From contig JAWLCG010000170.1 in assembly GCA_041687295.1 (NCBI GenBank), positions 1 through 10,298 of the forward strand: DNA of 10,298 nucleotides, read 5' to 3'. Positions within the stretch are counted from its first letter, which is position 1, and each line of letters begins with the position of its first letter. Origin of the DNA: JAWLCG01 sp041687295 (lineage in GTDB: Bacteria > Planctomycetota > Phycisphaerae > SM23-33 > FEN-1343). The notes below the pieces were generated by a model, which was given only the letters and a program-made list of their open reading frames with translations, did not search any database and was not told the DNA's origin. The translations under genes and the position numbers were made by a program. Shown in pieces: positions 1 to 5,546 of the stretch.

Positions 1-72
1 AATGCCCGCCGTCGAAGGCGTGGAGCGACACGCTGGGCCTGGCGCCATCGCGGCGGGCAATGCCCGCCCTAC
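1..72. repeat. REP-like palindrome pair (family B), cut by window edge
   Basis: The complete half lies at 52-72. Read on the minus strand it is GTAG followed by a hairpin with arms GGCGGGC and GCCCGCC. The other half (AATGCCCGCC, 1-10) is truncated by the window edge and has the opposite orientation. The linker at 11-51 is nearly the same as the sequence that follows the family B unit at 1489-1509, so this is a dispersed repeat and not a chance palindrome. It lies downstream of the PEP-CTERM gene. Confidence 0.6.
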
Positions 73-75
73 GCG

Positions 76-116
76 CGCGAAACGGGCCGGCCTCGGGGGA
101 GGTCGGCCCGTTCGCG
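76..116 (-). terminator. Strong hairpin after the PEP-CTERM gene, possible terminator
   Basis: Arms 76-93 and 100-116 form about 17 base pairs with one bulged A and one G-U pair, closed by a short GC loop. The hairpin starts about 20 bases past the stop codon of the minus-strand PEP-CTERM gene, where a terminator would be expected. There is no run of U after the stem on that strand, so intrinsic termination is uncertain; it may instead block 3' exonucleases. Confidence 0.5.
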
Positions 117-135
117 TGCAGAAACGGAGGCGGTG

Positions 136-1275
136 TTACCGCCGGCGGCGGAGCAGGGCCAGGCCGCCCATCGCCAGCACGCTCAGCGTGGCCGGCTCGG
201 GGACGATCGAGGCGATGCTGACCGTGCCGTCGACGGCGAGGTTGTTGTCGAAGCTCACCGTCCAGGTGTTGGCCCCGTCGAACCACTGGGCGTCGGGGAC
301 GCTGGGGGTGATGGCCGAGAAGTCCGTGCTGCTCAGCAGCGTCAGCAGCTTGTAGCTACGGCCCAGGAAGGCGGCCGGGTCGGTAATCGCGTCGCCGGCG
401 TAGCCGATCGCGAAGACCACGCCCTCGCCCAGCGACGAGTTGTTGGTGGCGTTGATGATCGAGTCGCTGTCGTCGTCGGTGGCGCTGTAGACGTCGAACT
501 GGATCTCGCCGGCCGTGCCCATCAGCCGGCTGTAGACGTCGCGGGCGCTGGACTTGAGGTTCCACGTCTTGGCCACGCCGGGGGCGAGCGTCTGGTCGTT
601 GATGTCGATCCGCCGGGCGGCGTTGTCGCCCAGGTTGGCGAAGAAGTGGTTGGCGTAGTCGTGCGGCTGATTAAGGTTGGCGACCGTACCGGCGTTCCAG
701 GTGAAGCTGCCGCTGCTGACGAACAGGCCCAGGCCGAAGTTGGTGCAGAACGTGCCGCTGTCCATCACGTAGGTGGCCGAGTTGATGTTGCGGTTGTCCG
801 AGATGATCCGCAGCGTGCCGCCGTCGATGGAGTGGGCGATGGCTGGCGGGTTCCAGTTGTTCCAGGCGAACACGCCGCCGGTGATGCCGATCGTGCTGCC
901 GGCGACGACGTTATCGGTCCGGGTGAACTCCATGTACCCGCCGTTGACGGTGAGGCTGTGGGGGCTCGAGTGCCACCGGGTCCGGCCGGGGACGATGTAT
1001 CCGCCGTTCATCACCAGGTTCGCGCCGGCCTGCAGGTTCAGCCGCTCGCCGCTGGAGGTGTAGCTGTCGCCGTCGTTGATCGTCAGGGTGTGCCAGGCGT
1101 GGACGTAATCATTGGCGGCCGGCACGGTGACGCCCGGCTCGGCGGCACCGGCGAGGCCCCACGTGGCGGGGTCGGACCAGTCGCCATCCTGCACGGACGT
1201 GAAAGTCGCCGCCTGCACGGCCGAGACGCTCAACAGGCACGTGGCCAGGACGGCCAGGGTAAGACGCAGACTCAT
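136..1275 (-). CDS. PEP-CTERM sorting domain protein (exported, 379 aa)
   Basis: Secreted protein predicted to be handled by an exosortase/PEP-CTERM system. The N-terminus is a signal peptide (residues 1-22, MSLRLTLAVLATCLL then SVSAVQA). The C-terminus (about 358-379) has the tripartite sorting signal: VPEP, a hydrophobic segment, and RRRR. The middle is rich in Gly, Asn, Thr and Ser with short repeated phrases such as LNLQAGANLVMNGGYI and SLTVNGGYMEF, consistent with a beta-helical or beta-sandwich surface protein; I recognise no catalytic motif. An upstream in-frame ATG at 1299 would add eight residues, but the ATG at 1275 has an AAGGAGG ribosome site (1282-1288) six bases away and leaves the signal peptide at the very N-terminus, so I chose it. 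It has its own candidate promoter and is separated from the sulfatase by about 300 bases of repeats, so it is probably monocistronic. No exosortase gene is in the window. Confidence 0.9.
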   Translation of the reverse strand: MSLRLTLAVLATCLLSVSAVQAATFTSVQDGDWSDPATWGLAGAAEPGVTVPAANDYVHAWHTLTINDGDSYTSSGERLNLQAGANLVMNGGYIVPGRTRWHSSPHSLTVNGGYMEFTRTDNVVAGSTIGITGGVFAWNNWNPPAIAHSIDGGTLRIISDNRNINSATYVMDSGTFCTNFGLGLFVSSGSFTWNAGTVANLNQPHDYANHFFANLGDNAARRIDINDQTLAPGVAKTWNLKSSARDVYSRLMGTAGEIQFDVYSATDDDSDSIINATNNSSLGEGVVFAIGYAGDAITDPAAFLGRSYKLLTLLSSTDFSAITPSVPDAQWFDGANTWTVSFDNNLAVDGTVSIASIVPEPATLSVLAMGGLALLRRRR

Positions 1276-1281
1276 AGGAAC

Positions 1282-1288
1282 CCTCCTT
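1282..1288 (-). promoter_or_regulatory. Ribosome binding site that decides the PEP-CTERM start
   Basis: Minus-strand AAGGAGG, six bases before the ATG at 1275. It lies inside the reading frame that would begin at the upstream ATG (1299), which argues that 1275 is the real start. Confidence 0.8.
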
Positions 1289-1354
1289 GAACTCCGCAAC
1301 GGCGATTACCGGGGGCCAGGCACGACAACCGCGCAAGCCGCCATAAGAAGTCCC

Positions 1355-1382
1355 ATTAGACCATGAATCTCCAGGCCGTCAA
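1355..1382 (-). promoter_or_regulatory. Candidate sigma-70 promoter of the PEP-CTERM gene
   Basis: On the minus strand TTGACG (1377-1382, 5/6 to the -35 consensus) is followed after 16 bases by TCTAAT (1355-1360, 5/6 to the -10 consensus). The start site would be near 1347, giving a leader of about 70 bases. This is the best promoter match in the window. Confidence 0.55.
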
Positions 1383-1440
1383 GGTGCAAACCGGCCCCCA
1401 GCCACCGCAGCTCGCTTCGATCGCCCGCCAGGCCAGCCGG

Positions 1441-1549
1441 GCAGGGCGGGCAATGCCAGCGCGGTAGGGCGGGCAATGCCCGCGCAGGGTAGGGCGGGCA
1501 AGGCCCGCCGTCGAAGGCGTGGAGCGCCACGTTGGGGCCTGGCGCCTCG
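1441..1549. repeat. Cluster of family B REP-like palindromes
   Basis: Three tandem units share the core GGGCGGGCAA: a degenerate one at 1441-1460, a good one with GTAG at 1464-1467 and hairpin 1468-1484, and a third with GTAG at 1489-1492 and arms GGCGGGC (1493-1499) and GCCCGCC (1503-1509). The stretch 1500-1549 repeats 1-50 almost base for base, with a few substitutions and single-base indels. The cluster lies between the sulfatase stop and the PEP-CTERM promoter. Confidence 0.65.
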
Positions 1550-1551
1550 CT

Positions 1552-1582
1552 GCCGGGCCTCGCTTCGCTCGCCCCGGCCTAC
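1552..1582 (-). repeat. REP-like hairpin (family C) at the sulfatase 3' end
   Basis: Read on the minus strand it begins GTAG (1579-1582) and forms an imperfect hairpin whose outer arms are GCCGGG and CCCGGC. A close relative lies at 7796-7827 after the esterase gene: the first 20 bases (GCCGGGCCTCGCT, then T or C, then CGCTCG) match except at one position, and both copies end CCTAC on the plus strand. It starts three bases past the sulfatase stop codon. Confidence 0.5.
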
Positions 1583-1584
1583 GC

Positions 1585-3186
1585 CTACGCCACGGTGAAC
1601 CGCGCGGTTCGCTGCTCGCTCTCGGCGTAGCCGATGCGGATCGCCCGGGCGCGGACCGTCACCGCGCCGCTCTCCAGGCGGATGGGCCCGCTGTAGAGCC
1701 GCCAGTGGGCGTCCTCGCCCTCCTGGTCGGTCCAGGCGATGCTGGCGCCTTGGGTCGCGCAGTGCAGCTGCAGCAGGGCCGGGCCGGTCAGCGTGGCGCC
1801 GTCGCTGGTCTCGGTGCCGTGCATCTCGGCCGAGAGCGGCACGAAGACCACTGGCGCCGTCGTGGGCTGCTGGCCGTTGGGGTACCAGGAGCGGACCATC
1901 TCGGCCTCGTCCATCTCGCCGAGGTCGCCCACGTCGGAGCGCCACTCGTCCAGGGCCCAGCGCATCTCCTCGAGGGTGTCGGCGTAGTCGGGGTCGCCGG
2001 CGAGGTTCTCCAGCTCCCACGGGTCGGCCTGGATGTCGTAGAGCTCTTCGACGGGCCGGCTGGTCTGGGCGAACCATGCCTGCGGGCCCTCCAGTGTGCC
2101 GGCGGCGTAGCGCTTCCAGATCTCCTCCAGGATGGGGTGGCGGTTGCGGTAGGGGATCCACAACAGCCGTGGCAGCTCGGGGCGGAAGTTGCGGATGTAC
2201 TTGAACTGCCGGCTCCGCACGGCCCGGACCATGTCGTAGGCCTCGTCGTAGCGGTCTCGGCTGGCGTAGACGTAGTCGCGTTCGACGGCACCCTCGCCCA
2301 GGAACGGCACGCCCTGCATGTGGCCCGGCACGTCGACGCCGGCCAGCGAGAGCATCGTCGGGGGCAGGTCGACCAGGCTCACCAGCCGCTCCTCGACGCT
2401 GCCCGCCTCCAGCCCGCCGGGCCAGCGGACGATCAGCGGGATGCGGATGCCCGTGTCGTAGGGCCAGCGTTTCGCGCGGGGCAGGCCCTCGCCGTGGTCG
2501 CTCCAGATGAAGACGATGGTGTTCTCCGCGTAGCCATCCTCTTCCAGCTCGGCCAGCAGCTTGCCGACCAACTCGTCGTTGCTGGCGATGTGGTCGTACT
2601 GGCGGGCGAGGGCCTTGCGGCCCTCCAGCGTGTCGGGCAGGTAGGGCGGCAGTGTGACGCTGGCCGGGTCGGTGGTCGGCTCGCCGCCCTTCTCGGGCCA
2701 CTGGCCGGACTCGTGGGTGGTGGTGGGGTTGAAGACGGCGAAGAAGGGCTGGTCCTTCGGCCGGCGCTCGTCGCGCCAGTGGGCGCCGGGGCGGTTGTCG
2801 TCCCAGGCCGTCACCGGCGGCTCGAACTGGTAGTCGGTCTTGTGGTTGTTGGTGCAGAAGTAGCCCGCCGCCCGCAGGTACTCGGTGAAGCAGTGGGCGT
2901 AGTGGGGAATGACGGCCGAGTAGGGCGTGGGCAGCTCGGGCGTGGCGTTGTTGGTGTGGGCCGTCCGCATGTGCATCGTGCCGGCCGAGATGGGGTAGAG
3001 CCCGGTGATGATGCTCGACCGGCTCGGCGCGCAGACCGGGGCCGTGCAGAACGCGTTGGGGAAGAGCGCCCCCTCCGCCGCCAGCCGATCCACGTTCGGC
3101 GTGCGAGCGACCGGGTCGCCGTAGCAGCCGAACCGCGGCGTCGTATCCTCAAACGAGATCCACAGAAAGTTAGGCCGATCCGCCAT
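1585..3186 (-). CDS. Sulfatase with C-terminal beta-hexosaminidase-type domain
   Basis: Formylglycine-dependent sulfatase of the alkaline phosphatase superfamily, removing sulfate esters (or N-sulfate) probably from a polysaccharide or glycosaminoglycan-like substrate. The signature CAPSR is at residues 52-56; C52 would be converted to formylglycine by an activating enzyme not in this window. Likely metal ligands are E13/D14 near the N-terminus and D230 with H231 in SDHGE. The fold ends with ELYDIQADPWELENL (about 381-395), usual for this family. Residues about 460-533 look like the chitobiase/beta-hexosaminidase C-terminal domain often appended to planctomycete sulfatases. There is no obvious signal peptide: the protein begins MADRPNFLWISFEDT, so it may act in the cytoplasm or use another route. 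The start is supported by GGGAGGAGA at 3191-3199. The N-sulfoglucosamine sulfohydrolase-like subfamily is a guess from the signature region. Confidence 0.93.
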   Translation of the reverse strand: MADRPNFLWISFEDTTPRFGCYGDPVARTPNVDRLAAEGALFPNAFCTAPVCAPSRSSIITGLYPISAGTMHMRTAHTNNATPELPTPYSAVIPHYAHCFTEYLRAAGYFCTNNHKTDYQFEPPVTAWDDNRPGAHWRDERRPKDQPFFAVFNPTTTHESGQWPEKGGEPTTDPASVTLPPYLPDTLEGRKALARQYDHIASNDELVGKLLAELEEDGYAENTIVFIWSDHGEGLPRAKRWPYDTGIRIPLIVRWPGGLEAGSVEERLVSLVDLPPTMLSLAGVDVPGHMQGVPFLGEGAVERDYVYASRDRYDEAYDMVRAVRSRQFKYIRNFRPELPRLLWIPYRNRHPILEEIWKRYAAGTLEGPQAWFAQTSRPVEELYDIQADPWELENLAGDPDYADTLEEMRWALDEWRSDVGDLGEMDEAEMVRSWYPNGQQPTTAPVVFVPLSAEMHGTETSDGATLTGPALLQLHCATQGASIAWTDQEGEDAHWRLYSGPIRLESGAVTVRARAIRIGYAESEQRTARFTVA

Positions 3187-3190
3187 GGCG

Positions 3191-3199
3191 TCTCCTCCC
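3191..3199 (-). promoter_or_regulatory. Ribosome binding site of the sulfatase gene
   Basis: Minus-strand GGGAGGAGA; its GGAGG core lies seven bases before the ATG at 3186, supporting that start and the lack of a signal peptide. Confidence 0.7.
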
Positions 3200-3231
3200 A
3201 GCCGGGGTGCGTGTGAGTGTCGAACGCCGTA

Positions 3232-3260
3232 AGCCTATCCCGGCCCGGCCCGACAGGCAA
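3232..3260 (-). promoter_or_regulatory. Weak candidate promoter of the sulfatase gene
   Basis: TTGCCT (3255-3260) and TAGGCT (3232-3237) on the minus strand, 17 bases apart, match the -35 and -10 consensus at 4/6 and 3/6. The position fits a leader of about 40 bases, but the match is poor. Confidence 0.22.
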
Positions 3261-3341
3261 GCCAGTAGGGCCGGCACCGCCCGCCTCGAAGCCGTCCGGC
3301 TCGGCGGTTGACAGGGCCCCACCCGAGGGCGAGAGTAGTTC

Positions 3342-3412
3342 GTAGGTCGGGGATACCTCCCCGACGGCGACGGCGGATGGGCCGATGTGTTGGGGAGGTA
3401 TCCCCGACCTAC
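3342..3412. repeat. 71-base paired REP element 1 (family A, BIME-like)
   Basis: Two REP units face each other. The left unit is GTAG (3342-3345) then a perfect 8-bp hairpin GTCGGGGA, loop TACC, TCCCCGAC (3346-3365). The right unit (3389-3412) is its reverse complement with one change in a stem base (T for C at 3391). The linker carries GGATGGGCCGATGTGT. The two ends could also pair with each other as one long stem of about 23 bp. Same length and layout as the elements at 3430-3500 and 4109-4179. Confidence 0.85.
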
Positions 3413-3429
3413 TGAGGGCTGCAGAGTGA

Positions 3430-3500
3430 GTAGGTCGGGGATACTTCCCCGACACCGAAGACGGATGGGCCAATGTGTCGGGGAGGTATCCCCGACCTAC
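3430..3500. repeat. 71-base paired REP element 2 (family A, BIME-like)
   Basis: The left unit is GTAG (3430-3433) and hairpin 3434-3453, with loop TACT in place of TACC, leaving the 8-bp stem intact. The right unit 3477-3500 is the perfect inverted form ending CTAC. Linker bases GGATGGGCCAATGTGT match element 1 except for one base. It ends 56 bases before the RAYT start codon, 17 bases after element 1. Confidence 0.85.
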
Positions 3501-3556
3501 CAGCTTGCCCGTCACTGGGGACGTTGGTGCCCTGCAGGCGCAAAGGGGTGAAGAAC

Positions 3557-4108
3557 ATGGAATACCGACGGGCCCGGGTGTGCGGCGGGTTGTACTTCAT
3601 CACGATAGTGACCCATCGGCGCCGGCCCATCCTGTCGGCTGATCGGCCCCGATCTCTGCTGCATCAGGCCATCGAGACCATGCAGGACTACCACCCCTTC
3701 TCGCTGAGCGGGCTGGTGCTGCTACCCGACCACCTGCATCTGCTGATGCGGTTGCCGCAGGGGGACGACAACATTTCAGGCCGGATCGGCGGCATCAAGA
3801 AGCAGTTCACGCACCTGTACCTGTCAGCTCACGGCCAGGAGGCACGTCCCACGCCCGGTGCCGCGGCCAAGGGGTACCGTGGTGTCTGGCAGCCCCGGTT
3901 CTGGGATCACGTAATTCGGGACGCGAAGGAATACCAGCTTCACCTGGACTACATTCACGCCAATCCTGTGAAGCATGGGTTGGTCCAGTATGTGCGGGAT
4001 TGGGCATGGTCCAGCTTCCATCGGTACGTCCAGGCCGGCGTTTACGAAAGTGACTGGGCGGGACACGTTGAGTTGCCCCACGAGGTGGAGTACTACCTGA
4101 ACGACTGA
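3557..4108 (+). CDS. REP-associated tyrosine transposase (RAYT, Y1 HUH family)
   Basis: Single-strand DNA endonuclease of the Y1 transposase family (IS200/IS605-related), expected to bind and cut REP hairpins and to have spread them in the genome. At 183 aa it has the full family layout: MEYRRARVCGGLYFITIVTH with the usual YRR and YF-T-VT start, the HUH metal motif H59-L60-H61 in LPDHLHLLM, WQPRFWDHVIRD (111-122), then DYIHANPVKHG (131-141) with the predicted catalytic Tyr132, and the terminal WAWSSF (149-154). All key residues are present, so it is probably active. The ATG at 3557 is preceded by AAAGGGGTG; an in-frame ATG at 3473 lies inside REP element 2 and would precede the normal family start. 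It is flanked by family A REP pairs on both sides, the expected partner DNA. Its base use looks less GC-rich than its neighbours. It is convergent with the regulator gene and has no clear promoter. Confidence 0.93.
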   Translation: MEYRRARVCGGLYFITIVTHRRRPILSADRPRSLLHQAIETMQDYHPFSLSGLVLLPDHLHLLMRLPQGDDNISGRIGGIKKQFTHLYLSAHGQEARPTPGAAAKGYRGVWQPRFWDHVIRDAKEYQLHLDYIHANPVKHGLVQYVRDWAWSSFHRYVQAGVYESDWAGHVELPHEVEYYLND

Positions 4109-4179
4109 GTCGGCCGGGGGGCGTCCCCCGCCATCGAGGGCGGGTGGGCCGATGTGTCGGGGAGGTATCCCCGACCTAC
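4109..4179. repeat. 71-base paired REP element 3 (family A), diverged left half
   Basis: It begins on the base after the RAYT stop codon and is exactly 71 bases like the other two. The right unit (4156-4179) is perfect. The left unit has changed: the foot is GTCG in place of GTAG, and the stem lost one pair, but the innermost A-T pair became G-C (4120 with 4125), so most of the hairpin is kept. Linker bases GGGCCGATGTGT are unchanged. It fills most of the gap between the two convergent genes and may also act on their mRNA 3' ends. Confidence 0.8.
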
Positions 4180-4201
4180 GGGTGGGCCGGTCGGGCGAGG
4201 C

Positions 4202-5371
4202 TCAGTGGCGTCGGTGGCGGTGGCGGAAGTCGCGGGGGGTCAGGCGGTAGAGGCGGCGGAAGGCCAGGCCGAAGCGGCGGGCGTCGGCGAAGCCGCAGTT
4301 GTCGGCGACCTGCTCGATCTTCAGGTCGGTGCTGACGAGCATGTCGCGGGCCCGCTCGACGTTGAGCCTTTCGACTTCGGTGCGGATGGTTCGGCCCAGG
4401 GCGGCGCGGAAGCGCTGCTCCAGGGCCCGGCGGCCCAGGCGGGTGGCGGCCACCACGTCGGCGACGCGCAGGGCCCGGCCCAGGTTGGCGCGGATGAAGG
4501 CCAGGGCCGAGCGGACCTCCGCGTCGTCGACGGCGAACAGGTCGCTGGACTGGCGGATGACGGCCGGCGGCGGCTCCAGCATCACCGGCGTGGGCGGGGG
4601 GGCCTGGCCGGCCATCAGGCTCGCCAGCAGCTCGGCCGAGTGGTAGCCGATCTGCCAGGCCGGCATCGGCACGCTCGACAGCGGCACGCGGGGGATCTGG
4701 CAGAGGATCGCGTCATTGTCGGCGCCCATCAGGGCCACGTCCTCGGGAATGCCCAGGCCCAGGACGGCACAGATCTCCGAGAGCCACACCGCCAGGTTGT
4801 CGTTGCCGCACACCACCGCCACGGGCCGGGCCAGCCCCGCCAGCCAGGCCGACACCTCCGACGGCGCATCGCCTTCGCGGCTCACATCGGCCTTCGCCCA
4901 CAGCAGCGGGAAGTCGTACTGCCCCGCCAGCTCCAGGCCCGCCTCGGTGAGCACCTCCGCGAGCCCCGCCGCCCGCTGGGCCGACCAGGTCCGCCCGGTC
5001 ATGCCGCAGTAGGCCACGTGACGGTACCGCCGCGACAGGAAGAACCGCCCCGCCTCGCGCCCGACGGCCCGGTCGTCCACCTGCACGCTCGGCAGGCCGC
5101 TGGGCTCGCCGGGGTACACCTCCACCAGCGGGCATTGAAGCGGCTGATACAGCCCCAGGTGGTAGCCCGGGCTGACCTGCGCGATGATGCCGTCAGGCCG
5201 CCACTGGCCCAGCTCCATGATGCCCCGCTGCGAGAACACCTGCGGGTGCAGGTCCCAACGCCCGATGTGCCGGGCGTAGGCGAGGATGCCGTGCAGCGTC
5301 TCGGCCATCAAAGGCCCCTGGGGCGGGAACAGCACCAGGGCGATGCGCAACCTGTTCGAACGTCGGGCCAT
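4202..5371 (-). CDS. XylR-like transcription regulator (sugar-binding domain + AraC HTH)
   Basis: Cytoplasmic transcription regulator. Residues about 8-265 form a LacI/periplasmic-binding-protein-like ligand domain (LRIALVLF at the start, PDGIIAQVS, VQVDDRAVGREAGRFFLSRRYRHVAYCG, VVCGNDNLAVWL, EDVALMGADND), expected to sense a sugar. Residues about 285-385 are an AraC-type DNA-binding domain with two helix-turn-helix units: LRVADVVAATRLGRRALEQRF (301-321) and the conserved end IEQVADNCGFADARRFGLAFRRLYRLTPRDFR (352-383). This order matches E. coli XylR, and the 389-residue length is normal. The ATG at 5371 has a loose GGAG nine bases upstream. The gene diverges from the esterase gene across a 175-base gap holding a candidate operator, so it probably activates that gene in response to a sugar. 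The ligand cannot be told from sequence. No signal peptide or membrane segment. Confidence 0.92.
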   Translation of the reverse strand: MARRSNRLRIALVLFPPQGPLMAETLHGILAYARHIGRWDLHPQVFSQRGIMELGQWRPDGIIAQVSPGYHLGLYQPLQCPLVEVYPGEPSGLPSVQVDDRAVGREAGRFFLSRRYRHVAYCGMTGRTWSAQRAAGLAEVLTEAGLELAGQYDFPLLWAKADVSREGDAPSEVSAWLAGLARPVAVVCGNDNLAVWLSEICAVLGLGIPEDVALMGADNDAILCQIPRVPLSSVPMPAWQIGYHSAELLASLMAGQAPPPTPVMLEPPPAVIRQSSDLFAVDDAEVRSALAFIRANLGRALRVADVVAATRLGRRALEQRFRAALGRTIRTEVERLNVERARDMLVSTDLKIEQVADNCGFADARRFGLAFRRLYRLTPRDFRHRHRRH

Positions 5372-5403
5372 GCGATGAAACTCCGATCCGGAAGTGTGGC
5401 CGG

Positions 5404-5432
5404 AGTATACCGGCCCCTGCGCAAAATGGACA
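5404..5432 (-). promoter_or_regulatory. Candidate promoter of the XylR-like regulator
   Basis: Minus-strand TATACT (5404-5409, 5/6 to -10) lies 17 bases after TGTCCA (5427-5432, a weak 3/6 -35). The -10 sits in the loop of a small palindrome, GCCGG and CCGGC at 5399-5414. The weak -35 would fit a promoter under activator or autoregulatory control. Confidence 0.4.
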
Positions 5433-5441
5433 GGGCCGATG

Positions 5442-5468
5442 CGCGGAAAAGCGCCTATTCTTTCCGCG
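5442..5468. promoter_or_regulatory. Inverted repeat, candidate operator of the XylR-like regulator
   Basis: Perfect 8-base arms CGCGGAAA (5442-5449) and TTTCCGCG (5461-5468) separated by 11 bases. It lies between the two candidate divergent promoters, and its right arm touches the predicted -35 of the esterase gene, the usual place for an activator site. AraC-type proteins more often use direct repeats, so the assignment is tentative. Confidence 0.45.
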
Positions 5469-5496
5469 TGACACCGCCGGGCTCACCACGGACAAT
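5468..5496 (+). promoter_or_regulatory. Candidate promoter of the esterase gene
   Basis: GTGACA (5468-5473, 5/6 to -35) and GACAAT (5491-5496, 4/6 to -10) with the ideal 17-base spacing. The transcript would start near 5503, leaving a leader of about 44 bases before the ATG at 5547. The inverted repeat at 5442-5468 overlaps its first base. Confidence 0.45.
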
Positions 5497-5546
5497 GGCA
5501 GGGCCCTGGGGGGCTGACCGTCACCGCCCAATCAAAGGAGTCCGCC

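Noticed and set aside
1109..1336. Small minus-strand open frame overlapping the PEP-CTERM start
   Set aside because: It overlaps the signal-peptide region in another frame, has no ribosome site and is arginine-rich as expected for a shadow.
1519..3216. Long plus-strand open frame opposite the sulfatase gene
   Set aside because: Its translation is low-complexity (runs of V, G, A, D) and mirrors the codon bias of the sulfatase on the other strand. The minus strand has clear sulfatase motifs.
3308..3313. Perfect TTGACA on the plus strand as a -35 for the RAYT gene
   Set aside because: At 16-18 bases downstream there is no convincing -10 (only GAGAGT), and two REP elements would lie between it and the gene.
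3342..3500. Possible CRISPR array (repeated units with spacers)
   Set aside because: Units are palindromic and alternate in orientation, the linkers are similar to each other, and there are only two tandem copies. This fits REP pairs, not CRISPR.
3473..3556. N-terminal extension of the RAYT from an ATG or in-frame codons upstream of 3557
   Set aside because: The extension would be encoded by REP element 2 and has no similarity to RAYT proteins, which begin near the YRR motif.
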